Of a stretch of DNA of 64,000 nt, positions 1 through 11,339 are shown piece after piece. The stretch is from Mesodorylaimus sp. YZB2_4 (taxonomy: Eukaryota > Nematoda > Enoplea > Dorylaimida > Dorylaimidae), in the NCBI GenBank assembly GCA_030248295.1, contig JASANH010001724.1, positions 434,001 through 498,000 on the forward strand, given 5' to 3'. How positions within the stretch are numbered: the stretch's first letter is position 1; every line of letters begins with the position of its first letter. The translations under genes and the position numbers were made by a program. Below the pieces are notes generated by a model. That model ran no database searches, was not told where the DNA came from, and saw only the letters and a list, made by a program, of their open reading frames with translations.

Positions 1-1278
1 TTGTTGGCCAGTGGGTTGTTCTTCGGTGTTGGGGATTTTATAACGCAGTAGGCGATTTTCCAGTATGTAATTCCTTGCAGCCTTAACTACTGCTGGGTTC
101 GGCTGGGCACCTGGTGCACGATAGTGGGTGCATGCATAGTAAACGTAAATTGGTCCTAAAAATATATCTTCTTTTTGCGCCTCGATAATTTCTCGCATTT
201 CCGGATAGATTTCGTCAGCAGGACTCGGTTGCGCGTTTGGTTCTTTCGCGCTGACTGACAAGTGGCCATGGGCAAGGGCTTCTTCGTTGGGTGGTTTAGG
301 GACACGCGAACGTGTGGAGAGCATGAGTGTCAAGCTGATGTGGTTCTGCTCAACCGACTCAGGTTGAACACGATCGACTTCTGGTGACAGTAATGGCTGG
401 ATTTCTGCCCAACGCAGCTTTGCGGTTTCCGAGTCAATGTTGGTTGGCTCATTGGTGAATGGTGGGCGAGACAACGCATCTGCATTATTCTCTTTCCCTG
501 GGCGATATTTGAAGCTCAGTTGGTATTGCTGCACAACGATGCCCCACCGGGTAATCCGTGGGTTTGGATTGGGCTTTTCAAAAATTGATTTCAGAGCAGT
601 GTTGTCGGTTATGACAGTTACTCGCTGCTCATAAATGTGTGGCCGAAAATGGTTCAAGGCTGAAACAACGGCAAGAGCTTCCAGCTCCCATGCAGCGTAG
701 TTCCTTTCAGCCTTGGTTAATGTACGGCTGTAATAGGCTACTGGGTGGTCCTTTTTATCTTCATGCTCTTAAGACAGGACTGCGCCCATTCCCTTAAAGG
801 ATGCGTCAGTCTGTAGGATCCAGGATTTCGTAAAATCGGGATGGGCCAGGAGAGGTGTTGTCGCAAGAGCCTGTTTCAGCTTCTTCAATGCTTTGCCGTG
901 TACATGTGGGAGCCAAATAAAATTGGTACCTTTTTTCACGAGGTTCAGGAGTGGTGATGCCATCTTGGAAAAAATCGGGATGAATCTCCTGTAATAGGAG
1001 AGAAGGCCATTGAATGCCAAAACTTCCTTGACGCTTTTTGGTTCGGGGCAAGCCAGGATTTTCAGAACTTTGTCTTGGTCAGGCGCTACGCCTTCTCCCG
1101 AGACGTGATGTAAAGGTGATATTGTCTCGCAGGAAACAACATTTGGAAGTTTCAATTCAAGCCCAGCGTCTGAGAACGCTTTGAAGACCTGTTCAAGGCG
1201 GTCATTGTGTTCTTGGAGTGTTCGACCATAAACGAGGACATCGTCGAAATACGCAAAAATCGTCTTATGAATAACCAA
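1..1278 (-). pseudogene. Ty3/gypsy retrotransposon pol fragment (RT-RNase H), broken
   Basis: Reverse-strand reading matches the C-terminal part of Ty3/gypsy reverse transcriptase followed by RNase H. Near the start is the YFDDVLV form of the catalytic YxDD box, then the connection region FNGLLSYYRRFIP, then QTDASFKGMGA of RNase H and, further on, TDNTAL and the YRPGKENNADALSR motif. The element is truncated at its 5' side around 1270, just upstream of the YFDD box, so the RT fingers are missing. An in-frame TAA at 769-771 interrupts RNase H, and residues are missing after GLELKLP. Downstream of that stop the frame stays open to the window edge. No LTR, integrase or gag is visible. It is a dead copy whose remaining part lies to the left of the window. 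Confidence 0.9.
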
Positions 1279-2404
1279 TTACTCTCTCATTGTCAATTCC
1301 CGAATAACATAGAAACTTCTACCTACTACGGTATCAGGGCGATTGTTCGCCAGCAATTGCTCGCAGGGCAATGGTTCGCCAGGCCAGGGCATTTTTGGTC
1401 AATGAGAGGAAGCTATTTCGTGAACTTTATCGTATGTATATGCAGTACGCTGCCCTTTACAAGACGCTGCTATCGTTCCTTTCATAGGTACCTGTCCCTG
1501 ACGTGCTTGGAGCTTGGGAATATGGGCTAGTCGAAGCATAGAGGAGCACCTGATGTCACATCCGCTAGTCTATTTCACTGCGACCGGAGGGTACTATTGC
1601 AGGCATTTTACTTCTTCTTAAGCCACTCCTAAAGTCACTTCTAAGTTCACTCCAAAGGCCAAGATACAAAATATTCGCTAAATTTCACTGACGTCTTTGG
1701 TTTTTAAACATCGGGTCAGGCAAATCAGAGAAATTTCGAAAAGAAGTGGCTGGGTTCGGCGTTTGTTGCGCATCGAAGAGGAAGAGGTTTGATTAGATCA
1801 GCACTTCTGGTGGCCCTGGTCAGCCATTGATTATAGCAAAATCACTGGCCGAATGGCTGGCAGGAATTATCGCTGTTTTAAGTTAAAGCCACAGAGCGAC
1901 TATCAGCCAATCAGCAATGGGATAAGGAAATCATGAGCTTGCCCCAAAAAATCAGGCAGTCACCCCGGATGACGGTACTAGTTTTTCTCAATGTATTGCC
2001 GACATGCTTTGTGTTTTCAGTGAAAGGATCAGGGTTTTCTGTCGACAATTTTTAGGTCCAGGGTGCTGCCTTATCTTCGCATAAAATAGGATCCTTACAA
2101 AGTTACTCAGCCAACAATCGCACAGCGAACAGTTGCCCTGGCAGACCATTGCCCGGCGGACAATCGCCCGAGAAACAATTACCCGTGATTCACCTACTGC
2201 AAAGAAATGGCATAGATAGCGCCTGCAGTGCACACAGTTACATACATACTTGTCACCAAAGGAAATAACCAGTGCAAGCAAAGCGAGACATTTTTTCAGT
2301 TTATTTTTCGATCCATATGAGGCTGATCTTAATATTTATATCGGTACCTCGGCCTCGAAAGATAGTGATAAACATAAGGATATTGATATCGACAATATGA
2401 TAGG
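1279..2404. other. Intergenic, with short degenerate inverted repeats
   Basis: No gene seen. Two patches carry related units of the type GGGCRATKGTYCGCC: 1338-1392 on the forward strand and about 2105-2185 in inverted orientation. They may be the ends of an old non-autonomous element. ORFs over these patches have no recognisable protein signature. Confidence 0.5.
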
Positions 2405-2465
2405 AAGATTGTGAACACTAATCCAAGTGTGTCGCCGCGTCTGGTTCGCGTGTGCTGCGTGTGCA

Positions 2466-2992
2466 GACAAAGTGTGCTCTAGGACTAAAGTTCCCATTTC
2501 CAAACCCTTTTTCTAGGGCGCTTACGATTAGTACCTCATCAATGAAAAATTTTGCTGAAATCCGTTTATTTTTAGACCCATCCGCTGCGGAGAAATCCAC
2601 TTCCAAACTTTTCCCGAAAAAGCGCCCGCATGTGCAGGGTTTAAACGTGGCGTAGCGCTTGTCGGAATGGTCCGTGTCAAAACTGTGCGGCATTGCGCGC
2701 CAATCTGATTGCTCGTGTGCGAAGGTAACTTTCCAAGGCGGTATTCCTTTAAAGGGCGCAAAGCGCGCGGCGCACACACTTTGCGGGAGGACCATTCCGA
2801 AAAACCGTACTCCACGTTTGAGCCCTGCATCTGCGGACACTTTTGCGGGAAAAGTTTGGAAGTGGATTTCTCCGCAGCGGAGGGGTCTGAAAAAAAAGGA
2901 TATCAGCAAAATTTTTAATTGACGAGGTACTAAGCGCCCTACAAAAGGTATTTCGACATGAGAACTTTAATCCTAGAGCACACTTCCTTTTT
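2466..2992. mobile_element. Foldback / long inverted-repeat element
   Basis: The left half (from AAGTGTGCTCTAGGACTAAA near 2469) returns as its reverse complement in the right half (TTTAATCCTAGAGCACACTT near 2968-2987). The inner parts, containing TTTTGCTGAAAT and TCCGCTGCGGAGAAATCCAC, are also mirrored. This gives an imperfect palindrome of about 520 bp with almost no spacer. Open frames on both strands translate to the same peptide, as expected of a foldback. No coding capacity is supported; this is a MITE or foldback-type non-autonomous DNA element. Confidence 0.75.
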
Positions 2993-3241
2993 AAGTCATC
3001 GTCAGCCAACGGCGCTTCCATTATCTGTGAGTTGCTGCCTTCCGCCAACCTTGTGTTTCATCTTATGTGTGCCTTGTTTGCCATCCTACATAGTGCCTGA
3101 CTCTGCACTTGCTCGATTTAGCCCTCGCATAAGCTAACGATAAGTTTGACACAAACCAAATAGGAAAACGGATGCGCGGCTTGAAACTAGCACAGTCTGT
3201 CCAACATTTTTTATGAATGAACTGCAATGCTGGTTACCTAA

Positions 3242-3257
3242 AGCGTGATTTATACTC
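3242..3257 (+). repeat. Left TIR of the Harbinger element
   Basis: AGCGTGATTTATACTC, perfect inverted match to 5598-5613, preceded by target duplication TAA. Confidence 0.93.
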
Positions 3258-3572
3258 CTGGGTGTCCGTAAACGTAACGGGTACGAGTAGGGAAATTTAC
3301 GGATAGGGGCACGCACCTGTGGGGTGAACGTTTCGGCTCCACCTACGTACACTCAAATTTTGACGGATACGTGTACGACGACGTGGACGTATTCGAAAAA
3401 ACGACAGTATGCCTGCCCGTTAAATCAGCCTGAATGTGCGCAAACGGGTATGCGAATTCGAAATTTAGTTTAGTTTTCAGCTCAAATACTCAATAGTGAT
3501 TAGATTCTTGTCATCAAAACTTTTTGTTGCTCAAAAAACCTTGCATTGTAGAATTACGGATGAAATTACAAA

Positions 3573-5095
3573 ATGTTGAAAAAAGCGAAAAAGAAGAAAG
3601 TTGCGGTATTGTCATTGACGACGATCGCCGTTTGTATCGAGGAGGAAGAAAGTCGTCGACAAATCCGAAAATACTACGTTCGTCCAATCAATCTGCTACG
3701 ACCGATACGGGGCGAGTACGAAACGTTGATCGGTGATATGAGGCAATTGAACGATGAACAATGGAGGCGAGAATATCTAAGAATGTCGGATGAGACGTTT
3801 GGGGAGTTGTTAAACATGGTTCGCCCATTGATCGAGAAACACCCAACACATTTATTGCCCATCAGCCCGGAAACAAGACTCGCATTTACAATCATGTAAG
3901 TGCACTACATCTAAGATCTTTGCGTACTGGTTGATTGGGATATTGAAGGTAGAATTAGCTAGATGGAATTTTGTCATTGTGCCAACCAGTGACATAAGAA
4001 TTTTCGTTTTTTGAAGGATGTTGGCGAGTGGTCACTTGATCAAATTCGAGCATAAACGATTTCGCATCGGATATTGTACGGCTGTCAAGATTTTCCACGA
4101 GACATGCCTAGCGATCTGGACGGTCTTGAAGGATCGCTACTTGACTCCTCCCACGCGTGATCAGTGGGAACAAATTGCTTATCGATTCCAAGAAAGGTGG
4201 AACTTTCCAGGGTGCTTAGGTGCTATCGATGGGAAGCACGTCGTATTGCAAGTAAGTAATGCAAGTTTGCTTTGTGATACAGTGCATTGCTAACTTTACC
4301 TCTTTTTGTTCTAGAAACCATCACGAGCCAGCAGCCAGTACTTCAACTACAAGAAAGACCACTCGATAGTGTTGATGGCAGTTGTGGATGCGGATTACAA
4401 TTTCATCTTCATCGATGTTGGGGCGTATGGTCGCGAAAGTGACAGCGGGGTTTTTAACCGTTCGAGATTTTCGGCAGCAGTTTATGATCCAGCAAATTCG
4501 TTAGGTCTGCCAGGCCAGTTTCGACTCCCAGGAACGGACAAGATTAGCAATCATGTATTTGTGGCAGACGACGCGTTTAGCCAAAGTAAGTTCCTGATTG
4601 CTTTCTGTTTTTGACGCGTTCTGAAACCGCATTCTATTTTCAGGCCATCGGCTATTAAACCCGTATTCGGGACAACAATCAGCATTATCAGTCAGTCATC
4701 GCGTATTTAACTATCGGCTATCTAGGGCAAGACGCATTGTGGAGAATGCTTTCGGCATTCTAGCAACAAAGTGGCGTATCTTCCGAAGACCGATAACATA
4801 TGCACCATCGAAAGCCATCAATGTGGTTAAAGCGTGTTGTGCTTTGCACAATTACATACGGAAGTTTGATCACGATCCTGACTACGTCCCACCCGGGTTC
4901 GTCGATAGCGATGGGAATGTCGAGGACGGTCAGTGGAGGTCGGCTGCATTGCCGAAATCAATTTTTGATGATCTAAATCGAACGCAAGGTTCAGAAGTGG
5001 CCAGGTCGAAATCGGGTTTAGCTTTAAGGGAAATGTTACGCGAGTATTTTGTCACCGAAACCGGTTCAGTTTCTTGGCAGATGTCAAAAATTTGA
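3573..5095 (+). CDS. PIF/Harbinger DDE transposase, four exons
   Basis: Exons 3573-3895, 4017-4251, 4315-4585 and 4644-5095 join with consistent phase into 426 aa; all introns are GT-AG (121, 63 and 58 nt). The N-terminal part has the family signature RKYYVRPIN...GEYETLI...FRMS-like (here LRMSDETFGELL). The nuclease follows: GAIDGKHV with the first Asp before the second intron, KDHSIVLMAVVDADYNF and DVGAYGRESDSGVF with the second Asp, and RIVENAFGILATKWRIF with the Glu. CCALHNYIR closes the domain. These match the DDE_4/HARBI1-type nuclease in order and spacing, with no stop or frameshift, so the protein could be functional. HARBI1-like domesticated genes would lack flanking TIRs; here TIRs are present, so this is a transposon gene. 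Confidence 0.9.
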
Positions 5096-5597
5096 GTTTG
5101 AGTGAGAATTTAGTTATCTTTAGCTTTAGCCTCTTTAGTGTATCTGTTGATTGATTGATTGGTCGATTGATTTAGTGTATCTGTTGGATGCTGTTTCTAG
5201 AATTTGTGTCTTCCTGCATTATTGTACTTCATCATCATTATTTTCATCATCCACTTTCACCCTAATTCCACCCTCGAAAATCTCCGAACTTCTCTGGCTG
5301 GGCACAACCTTCTTCATACGTTTTTCGTATACGTAATTTCTGAAATTACGGGCAGCCAAAATTACGGATACGGGCCTGTTTCGTGTCCGTTGTACGTTTA
5401 CGTGACCGGCGCGAAGAAAACGGTTTATACTTTTTGCCCGAAAAACGGTTACGCTTACGAAATCGACGTAAACGTAAAAAATAACGATTTATACTCGTCG
5501 GGTACATTTGCTTGATGCTCAGGCAAAATGTTTGTCTGCCCGACCGTTTGCGCGGCAGTTTTCGTACCCTTTACGCTTACGGGTAGCCAAACGGATA

Positions 5598-5613
5598 GAG
5601 TATAAATCACGCT
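5598..5613 (-). repeat. Right TIR of the Harbinger element
   Basis: Exact reverse complement of 3242-3257, followed by the TAA copy of the target site. Confidence 0.93.
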
Positions 5614-5901
5614 TAACTGGCACCTACTCTCGTACTACACACATCGCCTCCCCCTACTCCACGCTGCACGAATGTTTACTATGCGTCCTTCATCTGTCGG
5701 CGTTCTTCGTTGCCAAGTAGCAACTGGGACTAGGAGGCAGGTTGAAATTTCATTATACCTGTATCGACCGACGCGGCACCTGGCTGGCCCATACAACACG
5801 TTTTCGTGTCCGCCCTTTTATTGTATCTTCGCATGAAAACGTCCACCATACGAAAAACAGCATTCTTAATTTGGAATTCGGCTTTTTTATGAACATTTAA
5901 A

Positions 5902-7593
5902 ATGAATATTTCTGATCAGCGGGTTCGATATAGACAAGAGGATGGACGGCAGAGAGAAGCAACTGAAATGACATTCAGCGGGAAGATTTACCCCATGAGG
6001 TGAAACTTTTCAAAAAATTTTTAATTAATATATAATAGTTGGATTTTTATTTTAGGCATTGTCTAATGATTAGTGGTGCAGTCTTGATTGTGATCGATAT
6101 CGGATTATTCCTGGGAGGAATTGCAATAATTGCGGCTGGCATTGACATGGATACTTACGGGTAAGCGTGTTGGAAAAGGAAGTTTCACAGGATAAACTAT
6201 ATTCTACTGCACGTATCCGTCGACATGATTGGATTTTCTTGAATCAAAATTTGTCGAGCTGCCTCCTTTTACTTTTTTCGTAAGACATACTGCAGGTCAT
6301 TTTTAGTTTTTTTGGCAGAATTTTGAGAAAACCAGAGAAGCCTGCTCATAATGCGTGAAACAGATTTTCACACAGGTATGTCTAGTGATCTCGAACAATG
6401 CTGATTTGCAAGATGATCCAGTTCAAACCATATCTGACTTCTATGTTTACATTATTACACATATTCATTATGTGCACTCTTTCCACTCAATTAATTTCAC
6501 CATCGCCCACTTTTCTAAGCGTAGCTTCACCGCAATGATCGCATTTTCGGTGCTCACAATGATCTTCGCATGTGCAGCGTTAGTCTGCGGCTGTCGTGCT
6601 CAGCCACCTCGGGCATCAGTTTATGTCAGGACAAGCCAACAAATCGATCACCCAGTGCATTCTTCACCAACAATTCAAGGGTCACCGGAAAAAATTAGGA
6701 TTCACCCACCGCAGCGGCATTGGCAGCACATTGACCAGCATGTTCAGCCGTCATATCCACCTCAAGTGATTCGAGTGCAATTCCAAAGGCCTTCAATCGA
6801 TGCTTCGTTATCTGAGTGCAGGTAAATCAGTGACTGCGGGGCACTTATAAGCTCGTTGCGCATTAGATCTTTCCGATTTATTGCTCGGGCTTTTTCGCCC
6901 ATGACTTCTGAAAACCTGTGATCTATCGATAATCGATGAACATTTGTCCAGATGAATTTGTGCTCAACGTAGAAAAGGGTAGAAATAAGCAATTAAACAA
7001 GGGTAAAGTTATCCTGTGCTAATCAGTGCTTATGCGCCCGTTCAAAGCCTGCCTTTATGTCGGCATTGCCTGCAGCCAAGGGTGTTTCTGACAGACCAGA
7101 GTTAGGGCCGAACATTTTCCACCCTTGTTATTCAGGTACTGTAGCAGCGTAAGCGCAACTTGCAGTTGAACGTGTTACATCCTTACCTCGGGGCAGCATG
7201 GGCACCCCGCCATGATGTTTTGGATGGAGAAGAGAACGAAGAAAGTGGGAAACAATGTGCTGTAAGCTGAAATTCGGACATCCTTGGCTGGCTATGTCTA
7301 GGAGCAAACACGTCGGGCTGGCGACAAAAAGAAAAAAACTAGTTTTTCCACTGACATCAGGGGTCAGAATTTTTGACAATCCCGCTATGGTTGACAATGG
7401 TCGAACCTTGCATGAAATTTTATACTGTTTCCTGTAATTTAAAGATATAATATGTTATACTGTTCTTTGCAGCCACAATGCAACGTACGGTGGAAGCATT
7501 AATGGAACTGCGTACGGTAACCAGCAAGTAACACCTCCTTCCCGGCAGCAGCCAGTGCGAACAAGCATTCTAAAAAAGGTCTCTGATATCTGA
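5902..7593 (+). CDS. Small two-TM membrane protein, four exons
   Basis: Exons 5902-5999, 6056-6160, 6525-6821 and 7473-7593 connect in phase with GT-AG introns to a 206-aa product ending in ...TSILKKVSDI. Exon 2 gives a first membrane segment (CLMISGAVLIVIDIGLFLGG); exon 3 opens with a second (AMIAFSVLTMIFACAALVCG). A long Pro/His/Gln-rich tail follows. Only a very short loop lies between the two segments. The order of last TM, Cys-Gly cluster and a short SVYV-type strand resembles the end of the tetraspan gene at 37220-40143, so this may be a relative that lost TM2-TM3. The exon 3 acceptor (AG at 6523-6524) was chosen because it is the only one that preserves phase. No known family name is assigned. 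Confidence 0.6.
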
Positions 7594-8675
7594 ACTGATG
7601 CGGTGCTCTGAACGATCAAGTACAGAGGTCGCAAATCTGGCTGATTTTACTTTGTAACAACAACCGCTTCGACCTCATTCCATGCATGTTTTGTATATTA
7701 CGCTTTTTTGAAATAAAACTTTGCATTGTGAAGTTTCTCTTGTCAATTTTTGTCAGAAAACATTTTCGCCAATACATAAACAGGTCGTAAGCCTTTCCGC
7801 GGAACAGTGCTTCTGGCCCAGCATCGACCGATCCACTGATCCGACCGAACTGATCCGCCAATTTGGGGGGCTGATCGGTTCCCAATACGATCCGACTGCT
7901 AGATTGGCAACTAAAATTTTTCGCGCTCTTTTTGCTAGATAATGATAGGGTGTGGCATAGTATGATGGGAAGATACCGTTTTTTCCCTCGAATCAACCAC
8001 TAATCCAGCTTTACGCGCTGGTTAGCGCTCTTGTGTCCTTTTGAGATGACTGAAAGAAAGTGAGTGACAGCGATGAAATAGAGAAGGTTGGTGAGGACGC
8101 GGAGTCAAATACTGCGCGTCATCACCATCAATCTTAAATGTTTTGAAACTTATTGGCCGGGTCTATCCAGACCCTGGATCAGATCGGGATCAGGATTTAG
8201 GATCAGGGTCGGATCAGTCGATGCTTGATTTGATGCAGAGGCCCATAGGGGTGTTTTTTAAACATCTTTTTTCATGTTCCCAATAAAAAGTTTTGTCTTC
8301 GATACTGTTCCTGCATTTTTATATCTGCGGCCTTCACATTGACGTTTCAGTGCATGCAGTGGTCAAACAATATCTTATTCCATTTTAAATCATCTAGCAG
8401 AGGGTAAAAAATATTAAATTTTTAAGTTTGTCGTAACCAAATGTCTTAGACACATGAATTCACGACCGTAAATAGTGTACCATCCACATAGCAGATTCAG
8501 GTATGAATTAAAAATGGTAGCTCCTTTGGAGCCAGCCAATCAAAATGCATCATACCCATAAATTAAGACCCGACACTAGCTGCCTGGATTAAAGCTTCCC
8601 GCCGTTTCAGGCTTTAGTGGTTTATACCTACTGTAGCAGTGCAGTGCAGTGCCACCCTTTTTCAATCCACCAAGC
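7594..8675. other. Intergenic with GATC-rich dispersed repeat
   Basis: No gene seen. About 7825-7905 and 8165-8225 contain clusters of GATCnGATC-like words (for example TCCACTGATCCGACC, GATCAGATCGGGATCAGG), a composition that returns near 23560, 25220, 26590 and 63760. ORFs here are not convincing. Confidence 0.5.
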
Positions 8676-9692
8676 CTACTTCATTTCGATGTGCAAGACA
8701 ACGTTTTTTGTCGGAGCCGTATTTTTTCCGAGGGCAATCAACTTTTTAGTAGCTCGACGAAACTGACTACTCATGATCGCCAAGGAGACAAAATCCACAG
8801 CGCAGCTCAAAACAACCACCTGACTTCCGTATCTACTGGCCAATAATCGACCAATGCTGCCAGAAAACTTATCCATGAGAAAAATAACGAACTTTGCAGC
8901 AAGAGTGCAACTTTGTGTGATCACGATGGCGCTGATTGCTTTCAGAAATTTCATATCAGCATCCAGTTTGGCCATTTGTCGACGCACTGCAGCTGTTGTT
9001 TGACTTGGAACCACACGAATTTTTCTCTTTTGCTTTTTCACACCATAAATTAGGATAGCGTGTAAGCTGATCACAGCGACCGACATGGTGATTTGGATTG
9101 CCGTCAGGACTGACAGACTCTTCGGGGACACTGTGTCTTCGATACCACACGTTTCCAGAACCACGTCTGCACCCAACCACGAATCATTCAGATGGACTGC
9201 GAGTTGTGCCAATGCGAATAAAATGGACAAAAGGACCGATGGAAGCGTTAGCTGACAAAAAGACCAAGCTTTATATTTTATTGGGCAAAAAATGGCTATG
9301 ATGCGTTCAATAACCAAAGCGATATTCATGCCGAGCGACCATATTTGGGCAAATATGAGCAAGGCTAGTTCTTGACAGCATTGCCACACGTCAATAATTT
9401 CCCCTGTGCCCGCGAAATGGCGATGTACTCTCAAAGACGACCTGGCCAAGTAGGTCACTCCGACCAAGCAATCTGCAGCAGAATTGAATGCGAGCAGGGC
9501 GAAGCACTTTGTTCGTAGCTTCTTTGAAGCAATGATAATAACCACTGTGAGAATATTCAAAATGACTGATATGGCGCTGGACGGTAAGATTAGCAGGTTA
9601 GGAACGAGTGTCACCTCCATCAGAAATTTCGAATGATTCAACATGTCTGCGCTGACATTGAACAAAGTTGCTCCGATCGATTTTTTCGACAT
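8676..9692 (-). CDS. Rhodopsin-like 7TM receptor A (Srsx-type)
   Basis: Single-exon 338-aa receptor on the reverse strand. The ATG at 9692 is preferred because the longer frame would need a non-ATG start, and a pyrimidine-rich stretch ending in AG lies just upstream, suggesting a spliced 5' UTR. Seven hydrophobic segments are visible: TM1 about residues 30-55, TM2 with SAADCLVG, TM3 ending in IERIIAIFCPIKY (ERI at 129-131, the DRY position), and a basic third intracellular loop KKQKRKIR...RRQMAKLDADMKFLKA. TM7 lacks a clean NPxxY. A Cys pair near 105 and in extracellular loop 2 (ETCGIED) fits the class A disulfide. Its closest relative in the window is receptor B (14559-15557), transcribed divergently. 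The ligand cannot be told; chemosensory or peptide receptors of nematode-Srsx type are the nearest family I can name. Confidence 0.88.
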   Translation of the reverse strand: MSKKSIGATLFNVSADMLNHSKFLMEVTLVPNLLILPSSAISVILNILTVVIIIASKKLRTKCFALLAFNSAADCLVGVTYLARSSLRVHRHFAGTGEIIDVWQCCQELALLIFAQIWSLGMNIALVIERIIAIFCPIKYKAWSFCQLTLPSVLLSILFALAQLAVHLNDSWLGADVVLETCGIEDTVSPKSLSVLTAIQITMSVAVISLHAILIYGVKKQKRKIRVVPSQTTAAVRRQMAKLDADMKFLKAISAIVITQSCTLAAKFVIFLMDKFSGSIGRLLASRYGSQVVVLSCAVDFVSLAIMSSQFRRATKKLIALGKNTAPTKNVVLHIEMK

Positions 9693-11339
9693 GTTCGTCT
9701 GATTGTTGGAGCAGCTTCTGCCAAAAAAAAACAAAATTCAGTGTGCTCTTCTAGTTTTCTCAAATAGCAAAGCGTAAACTAGTCTCGGAATTTGTGGGTA
9801 AGGTTACAGTACGTCTTGCTGACAGAGCCAAAAAGAATAAAGACATTCGTATTTCTAGTGCGACAAATCTTTTCAGTCTACAGACGGACATTTCTTTTGG
9901 GGGGGGGGGCGATGTTCTTGAAATGTTACAAGAAATACCAAGTCAAGAGACGTCCGACCATTCAGGCATGGTCGGCATGATCGTCCGATAGCCGTGCTAC
10001 GAGGGCACAGAAGAATATTGCGAATATTTTCTAATCTTTCACTTCTCAACCTCTCCAGATCACATTATAGGTTGACCTTTTCAGGCATGTTTTAATAGTT
10101 GCGTTAGGCCCCTGTATTTATAAATGCAACAAAAGTGACGCAAAGAATGACTCATGAGCTTGTCAAAATGTCACCTTGTGGCAATTTGTAAATATAAAGT
10201 AAGGTTAGAATGATATATTAAATTCAAGATGACGCACAAGCTGCCAAGTTGGTCAATGTCTCAGAATTACTGTAGCTTTCTATGTTTCAAAACTACACTT
10301 TGCCCGACGAATAGGTTAAAAACACTTCAAACAGATTTTTTAAGAAGGCAAGAAGCTGCGAGAGCTTCCAAAATCGCTCGGGACCCATCCCACGGGTCTT
10401 AGGAACTTTAGATTCGAGTACACAGAAATGGCGCCAGGATGCTGATGGGCAATCAGAAAAAAAGGTAAAAACGGTGTTGTTAACGTAATGTCGCTCGTTT
10501 GTTTAGACGATGCGTAAGTGTGCCGCATAAGGGCGCTTGTGCGTTATGGTAGGATTCCTGGTAATGCCTGAAAGGAAGGACATAGATGGAAAATATCCCA
10601 CGATGTAGTGAGGTCCATATAATGTAGTGAGGTTGTGTTGCCCTTGTGATATGGCGCTGGCTTTGAATATGGGCCTGTTATTGTCCTGCTTATCAGTGGT
10701 GTATGCTAGTGAGCGGGTGCGCATGAGGATGAGCGACTGTGGATGGAGTTGGAGAGCTTGCTCTTACGTCAGGGCGGACTCGTGCAGCCGACCAGAGTGG
10801 CCGGTCTTTCTTTACGAGAAGGAATAAAGAGAGCCTGCACGATGTTGGGGTCATTCTTCCACGGTAAGTGGTGCTTGGGGCTCACCTAGGTTGAGTCTCC
10901 ATATACTCGATCTAGGACGTTTAGCACAGCGAGGTTAATAACGACATACAGTGCGTGCGTGTGTGTGTGTCCGTGTCGCGAACGTGCAGCTACTGTAGAA
11001 GCGGATAGCCGATCTGACTGATGAATGAATGATGAGAAGATACCATGTTTTGGGGTCTTCCAAAAACCACTGTTAAAAATCAACCAGCATGACTATAAAG
11101 TCAACCGAAGCATTTTCTCCGCGCTGTCAAACAGCAGGCAGCTACGTAGGAAATGGTAGTGAATTTTAAATAGAAAATACTGGGATTGGGTTACATGTAG
11201 ATGGACACGCCCAGCAAATTTGCGAAGGAAACAAAAATCTCTACAAAAACTCGGCAAGAGGCGCCATGTGAACTTGAATTTTCCCAAGTTTTGTGTTAAC
11301 TTATGTCTACAAATTAGATGCTGCTCCTGGTCTCGCGCT
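9693..11339. other. Intergenic; G-run and CA microsatellite
   Basis: No gene seen. A run of about 11 G lies near 9899-9909 and a GTGTGTG microsatellite near 10950-10972. Short ORFs here look like chance frames. Confidence 0.5.

Larger units (their letters stand above)
3242..5613 (+). mobile_element. PIF/Harbinger DNA transposon, apparently complete
   Basis: The 2372-bp element is bounded by perfect 16-bp terminal inverted repeats, AGCGTGATTTATACTC (3242-3257 and its complement at 5598-5613). It is flanked on both sides by TAA (3239-3241 and 5614-5616), the 3-bp target-site duplication typical of PIF/Harbinger. Homology of the ends continues inward with mismatches (GTAARCGTAA...GGGTACGA). Sub-terminal regions at about 3340-3470 and 5300-5520 are rich in CGTAAACGTA-like words, plausible transposase binding sites. 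Inside is one spliced transposase gene without an obvious frame break. I do not see the second Myb/SANT-like ORF that many autonomous Harbingers carry. Confidence 0.93.

Noticed and set aside
2418-3048. Several frames of 60-163 codons on both strands
   Set aside because: They are the two arms of one foldback read in mirrored frames.
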